64,000 nt of DNA. Source: Ariolimax columbianus (lineage: Eukaryota; Mollusca; Gastropoda; Stylommatophora; Arionidae). The position numbers and the translations under genes were made by a program. Below, in pieces: positions 9,991 through 20,231 of the stretch. The DNA is taken from positions 74,850,948 through 74,914,947 of the forward strand of contig JAVGWX010000007.1 in assembly GCA_036924085.1 (NCBI GenBank), written 5' to 3'. Under the pieces are notes generated by a model that saw only the letters and a program-made list of their open reading frames with translations, was not told the DNA's origin and searched no databases. Each line of letters begins with the position of its first letter. The first letter of the stretch is position 1.

Positions 9991-10673
9991 GGTTTTGGGA
10001 CCAATTTTGTTCTTGATATATATAAATGATTTGAACATTGATATGAGATCCATGATTGCAAAATTTGCTGATGACACAAAACTATGCAGTAGTGTCTCAT
10101 CTAAAGCGGAAGTGGATATATTGATGTCGGATTTAGATAAAATTCGAGAATGGTCTGTAAGCTGGCAAATGGAGTTTAATGTAGATAAATGTACAGTCAT
10201 CCACATGGGTAGATCCAATATGGAACATAAATACAGAATGGGAGAAAACAATATTAGAAAGATAGATAAGGAAAGGGACCTAGGGGTTATAATAGATCAT
10301 ACAGGAAAGGTGAGTGAGCAAGTTAAGGTAGCAGTGAAAAAGGCAAATGCAATGTTAGGTATGATAAAAAAAAAATATTACACATAGGAGCAAGGAAGTG
10401 ATCGTCAAACTGTATAACGCTTTAGTTAGACCTAGATTGGAGTACTGTGTACAGGTGTGGAGTCCTTATCATAGAGGGGACATAAACATGCTAGAAAGAA
10501 TACAAAAAAGAGCGACAAAGATGATAGTTGGATTCCAGAATTACAGTTATGAGGAACGACTCAGAAAAACGCGCCTACAGTGTCTCGAAGAGAGAAGAAT
10601 TCGTGGTGACTTAATACAGGTTTATAAGATGATCAGAGGAATCGATAAATTAGACTATAACAAGTTTTTTTAA
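9962..10673 (+). pseudogene. CR1-like RT reading frames (copy a)
   Basis: Two open frames, 9962-10387 and 10398-10673, are one protein split by slippage in a poly-A tract (expected MIKRN-like sequence after NAMLGMIKK). The first holds FADD, the second the thumb. The methionine at 9962 lies in the flank. The fingers and the endonuclease are missing, so the copy cannot move itself. Confidence 0.78.
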
Positions 10674-10953
10674 ATACAGCCACCTACAATAACACGAGGG
10701 CATAGCTACAAGCTGATTAAAGAGAGGTCCAGGTTAGATATTAGGAAATATTTTTTTAGTCAGAGAGTGGTGTCTGCTTGGAATGCATTGCCAGGGGAGG
10801 TGGTGGAGGCAGGGACAGTTAATGCGTTTAAGAATAAACTGGATGCGCATAGATTTTAGAGCAAGGTGATGTAAATGTAACTGGTTGTATACAGACTCTG
10901 CAGGGTCTTCTAAACCAGTATAAAGACGTTAAGTTAAGTTAAGTTAAGTTAAG
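9991..10953 (+). mobile_element. CR1-like LINE copy a, 5'-truncated
   Basis: The sequence starts at GGTTTTGGGACC and ends in (TTAAG)n at 10928-10953. It encodes the C-terminal half of a CR1-type RT: GPILFLIYINDL, KFADDTKL (palm aspartates), EWSVSWQMEFNVDKC, RDLGVIIDHTG, then YNALVRPRLEYCVQVWSPY, ATKMIVGFQNYSYEERL, and out to RGHSYKL and [11 protein letters not shown] run of nine A at 10368-10376 carries a frameshift, and a stop follows YNKFF. Copies b (44008-45737, minus) and c (34680-35096) share the same end. It lies inside LINE D; the flanks are too diverged to call a TSD. Confidence 0.85.
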
Positions 10954-11165
10954 TCCAAGCCCACGAGATGCCCCGGTAGGCCTTAGCGACGAGGAACGGA
11001 AAAGGCCGTGCTCATCCAAGAGGTCCCCTGGGCCGTCCTTGCAACGCCAGGCTAAATCAAATCACCACCTCGCCAACAGAACTGCAGAACGTCTGGGACG
11101 CTGCTATCAGACGTGGTCATGGACATGGTCATTCGACGGGACGGGCCATGGTCGCCTTAGCGTAC
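10954..11165 (+). pseudogene. LINE D remnant, part 2
   Basis: Resumes the protein broken at 9990. In one frame it reads RGPLGRPCNARLNQI and ELQNVWDAAIRRGHGHG, matching the typical GRP...W...DAAIRRGH end of that RT family. This supports insertion of the CR1-like element into a pre-existing LINE. Confidence 0.5.
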
Positions 11166-11299
11166 TATTGATTGATGATCACGCGACCAAGGCAAAATCA
11201 ATTGTTTTTCTGCCTTGTCCCTTTCCTTTCTGCATTAGTCAATATGTTTGTATACGCTACAGCTTTATGTCATGACATGTAACGCGTAAGACGGCATCT

Positions 11300-11301
11300 G
11301 G

Positions 11302-11370
<69 letters not shown>
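11300..11370. repeat. (GA)n microsatellite
   Basis: About 70 bases of GAGAGA with one interruption (GGA). Confidence 0.95.
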
Positions 11371-11371
<1 letters not shown>

Positions 11372-11514
11372 GAAATGGAGCGTCCAGTTGATTTGAAATA
11401 TTTGTGATTTGATGTTCCTCCACTTTCTCCATGATAAATAATTTTTTTTAAAGAAAAGAGGATCAGAGAGAAGGCAGTTCATTTTACTTGAAATTCTCGG
11501 GTCATGTTACTATA

Positions 11515-12373
11515 CAGATCAGATCAGATCAGGTCATCTCGTAACTGGTGAGGTCCTTAGGGCAAATATGAAGACATCCTTACAAGCCCACGCCACCCTT
11601 CTCTGTCAGCAGCCGCTGCCAGTGCCTCTTCTGGTCGGAGGTTGGTTCATTCTTTTATGTTGTCCTCGCACCTCTTTTTGGGACGGCCTCTTTATTGTCT
11701 GCCTTGCACGTTTCCATACAAGATCGTATTTGCAAGACCATTTGATCTCGATATGTGACCGTACCAATCGAGTTTCCTATTTTTCACAGTTGTCAAGAGG
11801 TCTTCAAAAGGCCCTATTGCTGTTGTAATTTCTATCTCGTATTTCCTCATTTGTAACTCGATCTTTGTACATGACGTTTAAAAGTCTTCGGAAACATCTC
11901 ATCTCAAAGGCCTGTATCCTTCGATGAAGGTCAGCTGTAACTGTCAATGTTTCACAGGCATAGAGGAATATTTACAGGACCAGTGTACGCATTAATCTGC
12001 ATTTCGTGCGTAGAGCTAACCGTTTATCTTGCCAGATTTTGTTAAGCCGTGTAAGCCCCGCTATTGTCTGTGCTATTCTGGACATCACCTCACATTTTGA
12101 TCATTCATCACTAACAATCTGACCCAGATGTTTAAAACGGTCAACCAATTCGAGTTTCTGGCCATTAGCTTTTATTCTACTGCTGAAGTCCTTTTCGTTG
12201 TTGATCATTAATTGTGTCTTTCCAGTGTTTATCTCCATACCATAGTCAAGAGCTGTTTCATCGAGCCTTCTGACCCATTCCTGGAGTTCTGCTTCTGAAC
12301 CCGCCAACCCGTTTATGTCATCTGCAAAACGAAGGTTGGTAATCATTAGGCCCCAAACGGTTTTACGAGGCAC
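11515..12373 (-). mobile_element. RTE-like LINE 3' fragment
   Basis: A minus-strand RT C-terminal half. From 12373 downward it reads NLRFADDINGLAGSEAELQ, GMEINTGKTQLM, FKHLGQIVSDE, then RIAQTIAGLTRLNKIWQDK, FLYACETLTVTADLHRRIQ, AFEMRCFRRLLNV and DRVTNEEIRDR. The order FADD...YLG...YACETWT...AFEMRCFRRLL is typical of RTE-type LINEs. It ends in a GATCA repeat tail (11515-11532 on the plus strand). Several stops and shifts are present. The 5' truncation falls exactly at the palm motif, where it abuts family F copy B head to head. Confidence 0.75.
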
Positions 12374-13395
12374 TGAAAGCTCTCTACGGCCCGCAGCCCT
12401 CTAGTAATACTCCAGTTCGCAGTGCGGATGGGGTACTGCTAACAGATAAGGTTCAGATTCTAAACAGATGGGCAGACCACTTCTGCAAAATACTAAACCA
12501 CCCATCGTCCATAAATAAAGAGGCCATCCGGCGAATGCCGCAGGTGGAACTGAACCTGGCGTTGGATGAAGTAATTACTGAGGAGGAAGTCGACAGGGCA
12601 ATCAGTTCACTATCTATAGCAAAAGCTCCAGGAGCTGATGCAATACCAGCAGAGGTATATAAGACAGCTGGCCCATCCCTCACCAGAAGGATCACTGAAC
12701 TCTCCTGTCACATGTGGGCTGAAGGTAAAATTCCGCAGGAGCTAAAGGACGCCTCAATCGTTCACCTATACAAAAGAAAAGGCAATCGTCAGGAATGCGA
12801 CAATCATCGTGGAATATCGCTACTCTCCGTAGCAGGCAAGATACTAGCGCGCTTACTGCTAAACAGGCTCAACAAACACCTTGAACAAAGCCACCACCTC
12901 CCAGAAAGCCAATGTGGATTCAGAGCCGGAAGAGGAACAGTGGACATGATTTTTGCCGCTCGCCAAGTACAAGAGAAGTGTCGAGAGAAAAATCAGGCCT
13001 TGTACACCACATTTATTGATTTGACAAAGGCATTTGATACAGTAAACAGAGGAGGGCTGTGGATGATAATGTCTAAGTTTGGCTGCCCCAACAAGTTCAT
13101 AACAATGGTGAAACAGCTACACAAAGGCATGTGTGCTCGTGTACTGGACAGCGGTGCAATATCTAAAACGTTTCTAGTATCAAACGGAGTAAAACAAGGA
13201 TGTGTACTCGCCCCGACCCTGTTTAGCAAGATGTTCGCGGCCACGATGACAGACGCCTTCAGATCATTGGAGCTTGGAATACCCATAAAGTACCGCACAG
13301 ATGGCAAGTTACTCAATTCCAGAAGAATGAAGGCCAAAACCAAAGTGGCTGGCGACATATCAGGGAACTTGTATTTGCTGACGACTGCGCTCTAA
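12361..13395 (+). pseudogene. Family F RT fingers/palm frame (copy B)
   Basis: Open in one frame from at least 12361 through 13395; the first methionine at 12535 is internal, not a start. It covers RT motifs 0 to B, including the catalytic-aspartate motif FIDLTKAFD and the GVKQGCVLAPTLF loop. Near GDISGNLYLLTTAL the frame slips, so the FADD-equivalent palm motif is read out of frame (L-FADDCAL expected). Confidence 0.8.
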
Positions 13396-14054
13396 TGAGC
13401 AACTCAGAACTGAACATGCAGGTTGGAATGGACCAGTTCTCTGCCGCATGCGAAAATTTTGGCCTGACCATAAATGCCAAAAAAACAGAGGTCATGTACC
13501 AACCAGCACCAGGCATGCCGTACACAAAACCAGAGACTACAGTCAGCGGGCAGACGTTGAATGCCGTAGACAAATTCACATATCTGGGCAGCACGCTGTC
13601 GAGATCTGTCAGCCTAGACGATGAGGTGGCAAGCAGAATAGCAAAGGACAGCACAGCCTTTGGTAGAATGCGCTCGATGGTCTGGGCACGTCGTGGCATC
13701 AGCGTCAAGACCAAACTCAAAGTTTACCGTGCAACCATCATTCCAACCCTACTATACGCTTGCGAAAGCTGGACTGTATACTCTGGACATGCAAGGAGGT
13801 TAAACCACTTCCACACAGGTTGCCTGAGGCGAATATTCCACATCCGATGGCAAGATCGTGTCACTGACATCGAGGTTCTCTCGAGGGCTAACATGCCCAG
13901 CATCCATGCACTGCTGGAAAAAGCACGACTAGGATGGGCCGGACACCTCGTCCGTATGTCAGACGAGCGGCTCCCAAAGAAGCTTCTCTACGGCGAGCTG
14001 AGAGAGGGATGGCGCGAGAGAGGGCGCCCAAAGAAACGTTTTAAGATGGTCTGA
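13395..14054 (+). pseudogene. Family F RT thumb/C-terminal frame (copy B)
   Basis: Frame of 219 codons continuing the protein after the slip at about 13390: NMQVGMDQFSAACENFGL, INAKKTEVMYQPAPG, then the YLGSTLS and CESWTV motifs to RPKKRFKMV. It stops because of a one-base loss relative to copy A (TTTTAAGATG against TTTTAAAGACG). Confidence 0.8.
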
Positions 14055-14386
14055 AGGACTCAATAAAAAGTTGCCAGATAGACATCGACACCTGGGAATG
14101 TCTTGCAAAAAACAGATCTGACTGGAGAAGCGCAGTCAAATCGGGTGTAGCTGCTGGTGAAGATGACCGTGTTGTGAAAGCCCAGAACAGACGCGAGACG
14201 CGAGACGCGGAAATCCCGAGCAGCGGGAACACCATCCCCTTCTACAAATCTCGTGTGCCCGATATGTAGCAGATGTTGTCGTGCTCGCACTGTTCAGCCA
14301 CATGCGCACCCACACCCAACAGGGAAATCTGTGACAAGGATGATGTCGGCGGTCCTCATCGACAACGATGAACAGCTATTATTACT

Positions 14387-14573
14387 GGGAAAATGACCGT
14401 TGAACATCTGCTGCAAAACTGCCCGACATACGAGGATCAGAGAAAGCAGATGTGGCCATCACCAGTGGCAACACTAGACAAGCTCTATGGCAGTGTCGAG
14501 AGCCTCAGGATGACCGCTGCTTTTTTCGAAAAAATAAAGGTTGACGTCTGACAACGTACGAAGAAGAAGAAGG
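14387..14573 (+). mobile_element. Family N LINE 3'-terminal fragment (copy 3)
   Basis: 187 bases matching the last 180 bases of the family N copies: GKMTVEHLLQNCPTYEDQR-like coding, FFEKI, and a (GAA)n tail. It directly follows the tail of family F copy B. It is either a severely 5'-truncated insertion or a deletion product. Confidence 0.8.
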
Positions 14574-15080
14574 TTCCTGATTTGTGAACTTACATTTTCC
14601 CTGCTGAAAAAGTCTCGCTTTTTTTTTATATTTCTGGTGTTTTTCGCGATGGCCTTCTTCCTCGCTTTCATGACATCAATTCTCATTCGTCTTGTATGTT
14701 CTATGCGAATTTAAGCTTCAGTTCAGCCAACCAATTCAGCTGTTATATTAGTTTTTGTAATGCAATGTGGTCCAATCCTTGTACTTCCTGTACACGTGTG
14801 TTCAGATTGAGAAGTTGGCTGACAATTAATCTGTTTAACCACTTCTGACCGGTTCCACGAAGTCTATTCTGCCGACTGTTCATTTATTCATCCAATGTCT
14901 AAGCGTGTAGTTTTGATGCAAAGGCTTGTACTTACCAAGCGAATTAATTTTCCTGCCTAGAGAAATAGAGAAGCATATGAAATTGTACCCCGTATAATTA
15001 TACGTAACCGACATGGCTTTGTCACAGTAGTATTAAAATTGCTAGCAGTGTAAGTAGACTAGTCCTAATAGCGGCAAAAG
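14574..15080. other. Unassigned low-copy DNA
   Basis: No element recognised. A 21-base minus-strand segment at 14936-14956 is framed by a good acceptor (TCTCTATTTCTCTAG) and donor (TTG|GTAAGTAC) and could be a microexon, but nothing else supports it. Confidence 0.4.
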
Positions 15081-15084
15081 TACT

Positions 15085-15158
15085 AATACTAGTAGTAGTA
15101 GTAGTGGTGGTGATTTTAGTTGTAGTAGTAGTAGTAGTAGTAATAGTAGTAGTAGTAA

Positions 15159-15195
<37 letters not shown>

Positions 15196-15290
15196 AGTAC
15201 TAGTAGCAGTAGTAGTAGTACTGCAACAACGTGCAACATATGTTACTGTTATTGGAGGAGGAGGAGGGGGGGGGGTAATGGGGGTGTGGG
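15085..15290. repeat. (GTA)n microsatellite and G-rich tract
   Basis: GTA/TAG repeats with variants at 15085-15225, then GGAGGAGGAGGGGGGGGG near 15255-15275. Confidence 0.92.
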
Positions 15291-15344
15291 CTCCCTTTTA
15301 ATCATCTATAACCGACTAGGAGTAATAACAATCCCAGTGTCCAT

Positions 15345-15570
15345 AGGCATCAATTCGCCAAAGTCAAACTACGAGTGCAACATTTCAACTACTGTTTTGA
15401 TAGTCTCGGCCTCCGCTTCATCATTTGTATGGTTTCCGCCACATGAATCGCCAGACTCATATGTGAACTTATCCGGGTATTTCATATGAATACCATACCC
15501 TGCTAACGAGGAAGATTCGAATGCTGATCGACCTGTATAGACCCGGACTGCCGATTGTGAGTAGCTAGAG
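15345..15570 (-). pseudogene. LINE RNase H domain remnant
   Basis: On the minus strand: RVYTGRSA (in place of the YTDGSA motif), SSLAGYGIHMKYPDKFTYES, HTNDEAEAETIKTVVEMLHS, then a stop. The spacing from YTDGS to the E of AEAE fits the N-terminal half of RNase H domains in I-superfamily LINEs. The first catalytic Asp is lost (TGR for TDG). It is a different lineage from family N. No RT recognised next to it. Confidence 0.55.
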
Positions 15571-15734
15571 AATGTCTTCCAGGCACATGTCTTCAGAATA
15601 GTCTAGTGATAGTGCAACATTCTTCCTAACAGTGTTTTCAACTTTTCTGTACTTTGTCTCCCCAATCTGCAGCTGTATATGCAGTGGTGGTCTCTGTCAC
15701 CATCACTGTGTTGTTATAGGTATGTGATATATGT

Positions 15735-16495
15735 ATCTATGAGCGAAGGATTGAACTCCGATTTTGAAACGTCTGTTAACATTTGTAACTGAAGGTTTGC
15801 AACATTGATTTAAGATATATCCCAATATCTGTGAGCGAAGGTTTGCAACCTGGATGTGAGTCGTTTAGTAACATTTGTAAGTGAATTTGCGAGCCGAATA
15901 TCTTACGTTTGACAAAATCTGTAAATGTATGTTTGCAATTTAAATGCTAGACGTTTAACAACAAATGTGAGTGAAGGTTCACAACTTGAATGTGAGTCGT
16001 TTGCCAACAAATGTGAATTAAGTTTTGCAACCTTGATGAGAGACATTTGGCAACATTTGTGAGTGATGGTTTGCAACCTTTATTACAGACATTTGGCAAC
16101 ATTTGTGATTGAAGGCATGCAACCCGAATGAGAGACCTTGGCAACATCTGTGATTGCAGATATGCAGCCCGAATGAGAGACCTTGGCAACACCTGTGATT
16201 GCAGATATGCAACCCGAATGAGAGACCTTGGCAACACCTGTGATTGCAGATATGCAACCCGAATGAGAGACCTTTGCAACATCTGTGATTGCAGGTATGC
16301 AACCCGAATGAGAGACCTTGGCAACATCTGTGATTGCAGATATGCAATCTGAATGAGAGACCTTGACAACATCTGTGATTGTAGATATGCAACCTGAATG
16401 AGAGATCTTGGCAACATATATGATTGAAGACATGCAACCTGGATGTGAGACGTTTGACAACATCTGTGATAGAACGCATGTACCGCTGATGCATG
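15735..16495. repeat. 45-bp minisatellite, about 16-17 copies
   Basis: The unit contains GAGAGACCTTGGCAACATCT, GTGATTGCAGATATGCAACC and CGAAT. Units at 16120-16400 are nearly identical; outer units (15735-16080 and 16400-16495) are diverged, as expected for an array homogenised in the middle. Because 45 is a multiple of three, frames stay open on both strands (the longest minus frame is 212 codons), but these are repeat artefacts. Confidence 0.92.
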
Positions 16496-16714
16496 ATGTT
16501 TGGTAACATCTAGCATAAAAGAAAGGTAGAGAAGAATGAAGATTGACCAGCGGAAGTCATAATCCGAGTTCAAGAAGACGACCAAAAATATGAATATGTC
16601 AAGAAGATTGACTTTAGTCTTATGTTTCCGCGGGACTACGAAAGATTGCTATATTAATATGGGTCTTGTTTTGGTAAATATTGTACTTCCTTTACAGCAA
16701 CGAATAGGTTTAAG

Positions 16715-16764
16715 TTCCCTAGCTGGGGAGGAAGACTAATGTCTGGTCAGATAAAATATATTAT
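16715..16764 (+). repeat. Solo 5' end of the pearl-like element
   Basis: GGGGAGGAAGACTAATGTCT then GGTCAGATAAAATATATTATG matches the outer end of the copy ending at 48880 (reverse complement GGAGGCTAACGTCCGGTCAGGC) and of the copy ending near 25800. No core array follows. Confidence 0.45.
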
Positions 16765-16925
16765 GTCCACTATGTCCACGGGATTTTCAGGACTCTTCTA
16801 TAGCACTGTGTTTCAAAACCACAGATCTTCACTCTTAGTGCTTTTGTAATAGTCCATGTTTCACATCCACAGATTGCCACGGGAAAAATGCATGTTCCTC
16901 TGATCTTTAGGATGTGTACGACAAA
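16765..16925 (-). pseudogene. LINE RT C-terminal scrap (RTE-like)
   Basis: Minus strand reads IRGTCIFPVAICGCETWTIT, then KALRVKICGFETQCYRRVLK and IPWT, the VALYGCETWTI...AFEMWCYRRLLRIPWT signature of RTE-type RT thumb regions. It is a short fragment with no palm motif. Confidence 0.55.
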
Positions 16926-17451
16926 TTGAATATTCACGTCATTAGCTCTGTTTTTCCTCCTACTACTTCTCCTCCCCTCTTCTTCTTCTTTGGGGTTCTT
17001 CCTGAAAAGGAAGTTGTCACATTCAGCCGTTGTTTACAACGATGCTTTTTTGTGTACCGGGCTTGTGTTCCGCCTGCGATCACAATTCTGTTAGCCAAAC
17101 TACACTAGCGCAGCCTGTTTCCAGGACCGCCGCTTAGGGTCTTTGTCAGCTCTGGTGCACCAGCATTGATACAAGCGACCAGCTATGAATCGTTGGCTAC
17201 TGTAAGCTCATTCATTGTGCTTTATCTTCGGCCCATAACTCTATTGTGGAGACAATAAACATTAATAGGGGACATCTCAATGTGTTTTGTTCACCTTTAA
17301 CTTGTGCACAAGTACATATGATCGTAACATATACACAATGTTTCCCGACTCTTATACTTCATTTGGCATTACTTGATATAACCAGAGCAGCCAACACGTC
17401 ATTGAACACATACATTTTGTTTTGGTCTATCATATACTACACATGTGCCGG
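16926..17451. other. Unassigned low-copy DNA
   Basis: Nothing recognised on either strand. Confidence 0.4.
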
Positions 17452-17695
17452 CGTAGGCTAGTGGTTAAGTGACACGGCTCACAACCCGGAGATGCTGGGT
17501 TCGTTCCCTATCACAACATGGCCGCTACACCGAGGAACCAGACCCTTTTAAAATGCAGGTGGAAGCAGACTCTTACATAAAATGCATGCCGAAGTTGGAT
17601 GCACTGGGCCGATAGGAGCAAAATAAAAACATAATGAAACGCACACCTCCTAGGGGAATAGAGAAATAAGGTGAACACAAAAACAAAATATATAA
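17452..17695 (+). mobile_element. tRNA-derived SINE-1 copy
   Basis: Head GCCGGCGTAGGCTAGTGGTT with A box, then a B-box-like GGGTTCGTTCCC. The middle (AAAATGCATGCCGAAGTTGG, GATGCACTGGGCCGATAGG) and the A-rich end after AGAGAAATAAGGTGAACAC are as in the copies at 3572 and 58387. No convincing TSD. Confidence 0.8.
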
Positions 17696-17787
17696 ACTAA
17701 ACCAGGATGAGGCCTGGAACTTCTTACCTGGAAAGAATAACTAAGACCACTGTATCATATTATGTATATCGTACAAGCATACTAGGG

Positions 17788-18033
17788 AGCAGGGTAGCGC
17801 AGTGGTTAGCGCTCTGGCTTCGCATCTGAGTGGTCCAGGGTTCATTCCCCAGTTGAGGCGGTAATGTTTTTTCAGACCGCAATGGCTTCCGGGTCGACCC
17901 AGCCGTAAATGGGTACCGGTTTAGTCCGGGAAGTAAAAGCGGCGAGGTAGAGGAGATGGCTACCGCCCTCATATAGCCCTCCTGAGAGGAGGACAAATAT
18001 AACAGTGCCCTCCCCCCCCCCCCCCACCCCCAT
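17788..18033 (+). mobile_element. tRNA-derived SINE-2
   Basis: tRNA-like head with A box (GTAGCGCAGTGGTTAGCGCT) and B box (GGGTTCATTCCCC), then a central block CCAGCCGTAAATGGGTACCG and AAAGCGGCGAGGTAGAGG, ending in a C-rich tract at 18005-18032. The central block recurs at about 58020-58090 and more weakly at 59725-59760, behind different heads. TACTAG flanks both sides but is too short to call a TSD. Confidence 0.78.
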
Positions 18034-18344
18034 TCTACTAGATGGGAAAGAGGACATAACATAATGATCATATGCTTGACCGTTTTAGAAATTTCATGCA
18101 AACAAATTTCCCAAAAACCTTTCCAGCAATTGCAATCAAAATATGTCAGAAACAAACGAAGTATTTAAGATAGTTTTAATGAAAACAAAAACAATGACTA
18201 ACGATAGAATCAATTTTAGCAAATAAAGAAACTCTGGTGCTACATGACGCAATGGTGGTGACGTGTCCATCAAATGATGGTACAGTCATCTCCATCCAAC
18301 CGTTGTTGGAGAAACCTGTCCAACCACACGCCCACCTCACTCAC

Positions 18345-18463
18345 TGACATATACAGACAGGTCTTGAAGGGAACAGTATGGATCATGCGAAATATAACCC
18401 GCCTCACCTCCTGTAGTTTGCCTCCACGGAAAGACCACGCTTTGAAGGAAGATCGCAGTTCTT
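18345..18463 (-). CDS. Candidate exon, unknown protein
   Basis: 119 bases on the minus strand after GGCGCCATTTTAG and before TCA|GTGAGT. With a one-base entry it is open: RTAIFLQSVVFPWRQTTGGE, then AGYISHDPYCSLQDLSVYV. Entry matches the two-base exit of 18772-18885 across a 308-base gap. A second frame is open across the same region (a 109-codon minus-strand ORF, 18270-18599), so the choice of frame is uncertain. No domain recognised. Confidence 0.28.
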
Positions 18464-18771
18464 CTAAAATGGCGCCAGAAACACTTTTATGGCGAAAAAG
18501 ACTACCTTTGATTGTGGTGTCCCACTTTCTTACAAGCACTTCCTTAATCAATACAAAAGATGTCCTCGCTACAGACAAAATTTTGGAAATTGTTTTCATA
18601 CGTCACGTAAAATACATGTGCTATAAAATAAAGAAAAAATTACTTCTCATTCAAGACCCGCCAATCCAGGTCTGTTAACCCATCTAAATGCAGATGTCAT
18701 ATTTGTGCGCAGAATAAAGAAAACATCTTGGCGTAGCCCTTAAATCAGATGAGACGCGCGCGTGCGATTAC

Positions 18772-18885
18772 CTGGACGCCCCGTAAACCTGCATCTTAAT
18801 TATAGCAGTGACGTGATATTCCTGTGCCCATATTTGGAAGTCGGAAGGTGAGCTTTCAGTCATAGAAATATAGGCCAAAAGCAGG
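18772..18885 (-). CDS. Candidate exon, unknown protein
   Basis: 114 bases on the minus strand between a pyrimidine-rich acceptor (TTTTTTCCTTCAAAACTGCAG) and the donor CCAG|GTAATC. Reads (one base) LLLAYISMTESSPSDFQIWA, then QEYHVTAIIKMQVYGAS, exiting with two bases. Its phase fits the candidates on both sides. No family recognised. Confidence 0.3.
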
Positions 18886-19160
18886 CTGCAGTTTTGAAGG
18901 AAAAAACACTGAATGGCCGCGCTATGAATGGAACCTGGTGCTTCGTGTGACTCACGCAATCACGTGCACTCATTTTATGCACACATGCACGAGCTTTGAG
19001 CGATAGACGTCAGGTGAGGGACAATACAAAGCAGTGGTAGAACACTGGCTACAGGCGTTCGTTCGCTTCGCGGACTCTTGGCCAGCCCAAACATGCGCCG
19101 GTTTAAGCTCTCGCTGTGTCTCGGAGCTCGAGATTTGGGTGACAGGTTTATCTGGCTCAC

Positions 19161-19212
19161 TGCTTTGTCGGAAGTGCCAGGCGCGATGACATGTTAGCCG
19201 TATTAACTATGA
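19161..19212 (-). CDS. Candidate short exon, unknown protein
   Basis: 52 bases after TTGTTTTCCTAATGTTAG and before GCA|GTGAGC. Reads IVNTANMSSRLALPTK with a two-base entry and two-base exit, compatible with 18772-18885. Too short to be convincing by itself. Confidence 0.2.
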
Positions 19213-19671
19213 CTAACATTAGGAAAACAACGAAATGATCTTAATTTGGTTAAGTGCTCCAAGAGACATCTGCAACCCTTAAGACAGCAATGCGAACTTT
19301 GACAACTTTTTCTGTGTGTATATTATATGTTTCTGGTTTGTTTGGGGTTACATAATTGTTAACTTCGATTGCCTTCAGAAATATCCATCGTATTAGTATT
19401 AAATAAAGCAGACTATAATTTTGATGTCTATTCACTTTGCTGGGATACGCTTGGAGGATTTATATGGATGAGGAATAAAGGCTGCTTGCTCCAGCAGTCG
19501 TCATTAGGAAGTACAAGAGGGTTTTTCCATTTTACCACACTAAGAAAAAAGGCTATGAATTTCTGAAGTTTTGAACCGTATCATCTTGTTCAAAAGTCAG
19601 GTAACCCAACCATTCGGCAACCTCCTTCCCTTATTCTAATCTTAGTAAATACAAACCTTCCCTGTGTGCAA

Positions 19672-19870
19672 AGACGAGTATCAGGGCCAAGTGCAACATA
19701 CTGACCATGACCCCACCTTACCATTGCACATGGACACAGGTTTTGTTACAGCAGATGGTCAGCAAGGTAGTGATGTACTCCCAGTTTTGTTACAGAAAAT
19801 AGTCAGCAAGGTAGTGATGTACTCCCAGTTTTGTTACAGCAGATGACCAGCAAGGTATTTTATTTGCCTT
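19672..19870 (+). repeat. Pearl-like element fragment with 44-bp duplication
   Basis: TATCAGGGCCAAGTGCAACA, TACTGACCATGACCCCACC matches a core unit plus the following junction as at 52650-52680. It is followed by a 44-bp unit (CAGCAAGGTAGTGATGTACT...) starting at 19760, 19804 and, partly, 19848. Confidence 0.5.
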
Positions 19871-20231
19871 TCGAACTTTCTTTCAGTGTTTAAAAGTAAT
19901 GTTGAAGATGTTCTCCATCTTGGGACTTATTGCTCCCAGAGGAAGGTGCAGCTCTGGGGTTTCCAGCTTCCAGGTTTTTTCCGTAACATTTAGCCTACTC
20001 AGTAGTATATGAGCTTTAATGGAACAGATACCGTTAAGCCGTAATTTCATAAGGACTTGTCACTAGAAGGCATGCTCTTATCTATGGCTGTCATAGGTTT
20101 TAACTGTTCACTACACACAATATAATGTATGCAGCTTCAAACTAAGTAATGAACAAGAAATATACGCATAAACGAAAACATTATGTGTCTAAAACTGGTC
20201 ATAGTTATTTACTTGTTTAATATTAAGTTAG
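19871..20231. other. Unassigned low-copy DNA
   Basis: A minus-strand stretch at about 19885-20070 is open for nearly 60 codons (LNGICSIKAHILLSRLNVTE...) and a plus-strand stretch of about 28 codons follows a good acceptor at 19888. Both are within chance expectation. Confidence 0.35.

Larger units (their letters stand above)
12361..14386 (+). mobile_element. Family F LINE copy B (longest copy)
   Basis: A plus-strand, 5'-truncated LINE that begins at FYEALKALYGPQPS (in the linker before RT) and ends in a short ATTATTA tail. RT domains run in order: RAISSLSIAKAPGAD, GISLLSVAGKILARLLLNRL, QCGFRAGRGTVDM, FIDLTKAFDTVNRGGLW, NGVKQGCVLAPTLF, then the DDCAL-like palm end, KKTEVMYQ, FTYLGSTLSRSVSLDDEV, LLYACESWTVYSGHARRL, GWAGHLVRMSD and GRPKKRFK. 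Frameshifts lie near 13350-13395 (palm region), at 14043 (one A lost) and in the zinc finger near 14270. No endonuclease is present. Nearly identical to copy A over the shared 3' 600 bases. Confidence 0.86.
18034..19671. other. Low-copy DNA with candidate minus-strand exons
   Basis: Little repeat content. It contains candidate exons at 18345-18463, 18772-18885 and 19161-19212, whose phases are mutually compatible. Confidence 0.4.

Noticed and set aside
14387..14573. Family F copy B inserted into a family N element
   Set aside because: Only the family N 3' end is present after copy B, and no family N sequence precedes copy B at 12361. The fragment is better explained as a separate truncated insertion.
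16018..16585. Overlapping 126-212-codon minus-strand frames
   Set aside because: They are translations of the 45-bp satellite in its three frames.
17788..17850. Possible free-standing tRNA gene (A and B boxes)
   Set aside because: No cloverleaf can be closed, and the segment continues into a SINE body shared with other loci. The same holds at 3575, 17455 and 58640.
19885..20075. Minus-strand exon LNGICSIKAHILLSRLNVTE...
   Set aside because: There is no acceptor in phase and no donor before the stop. The length is compatible with chance.
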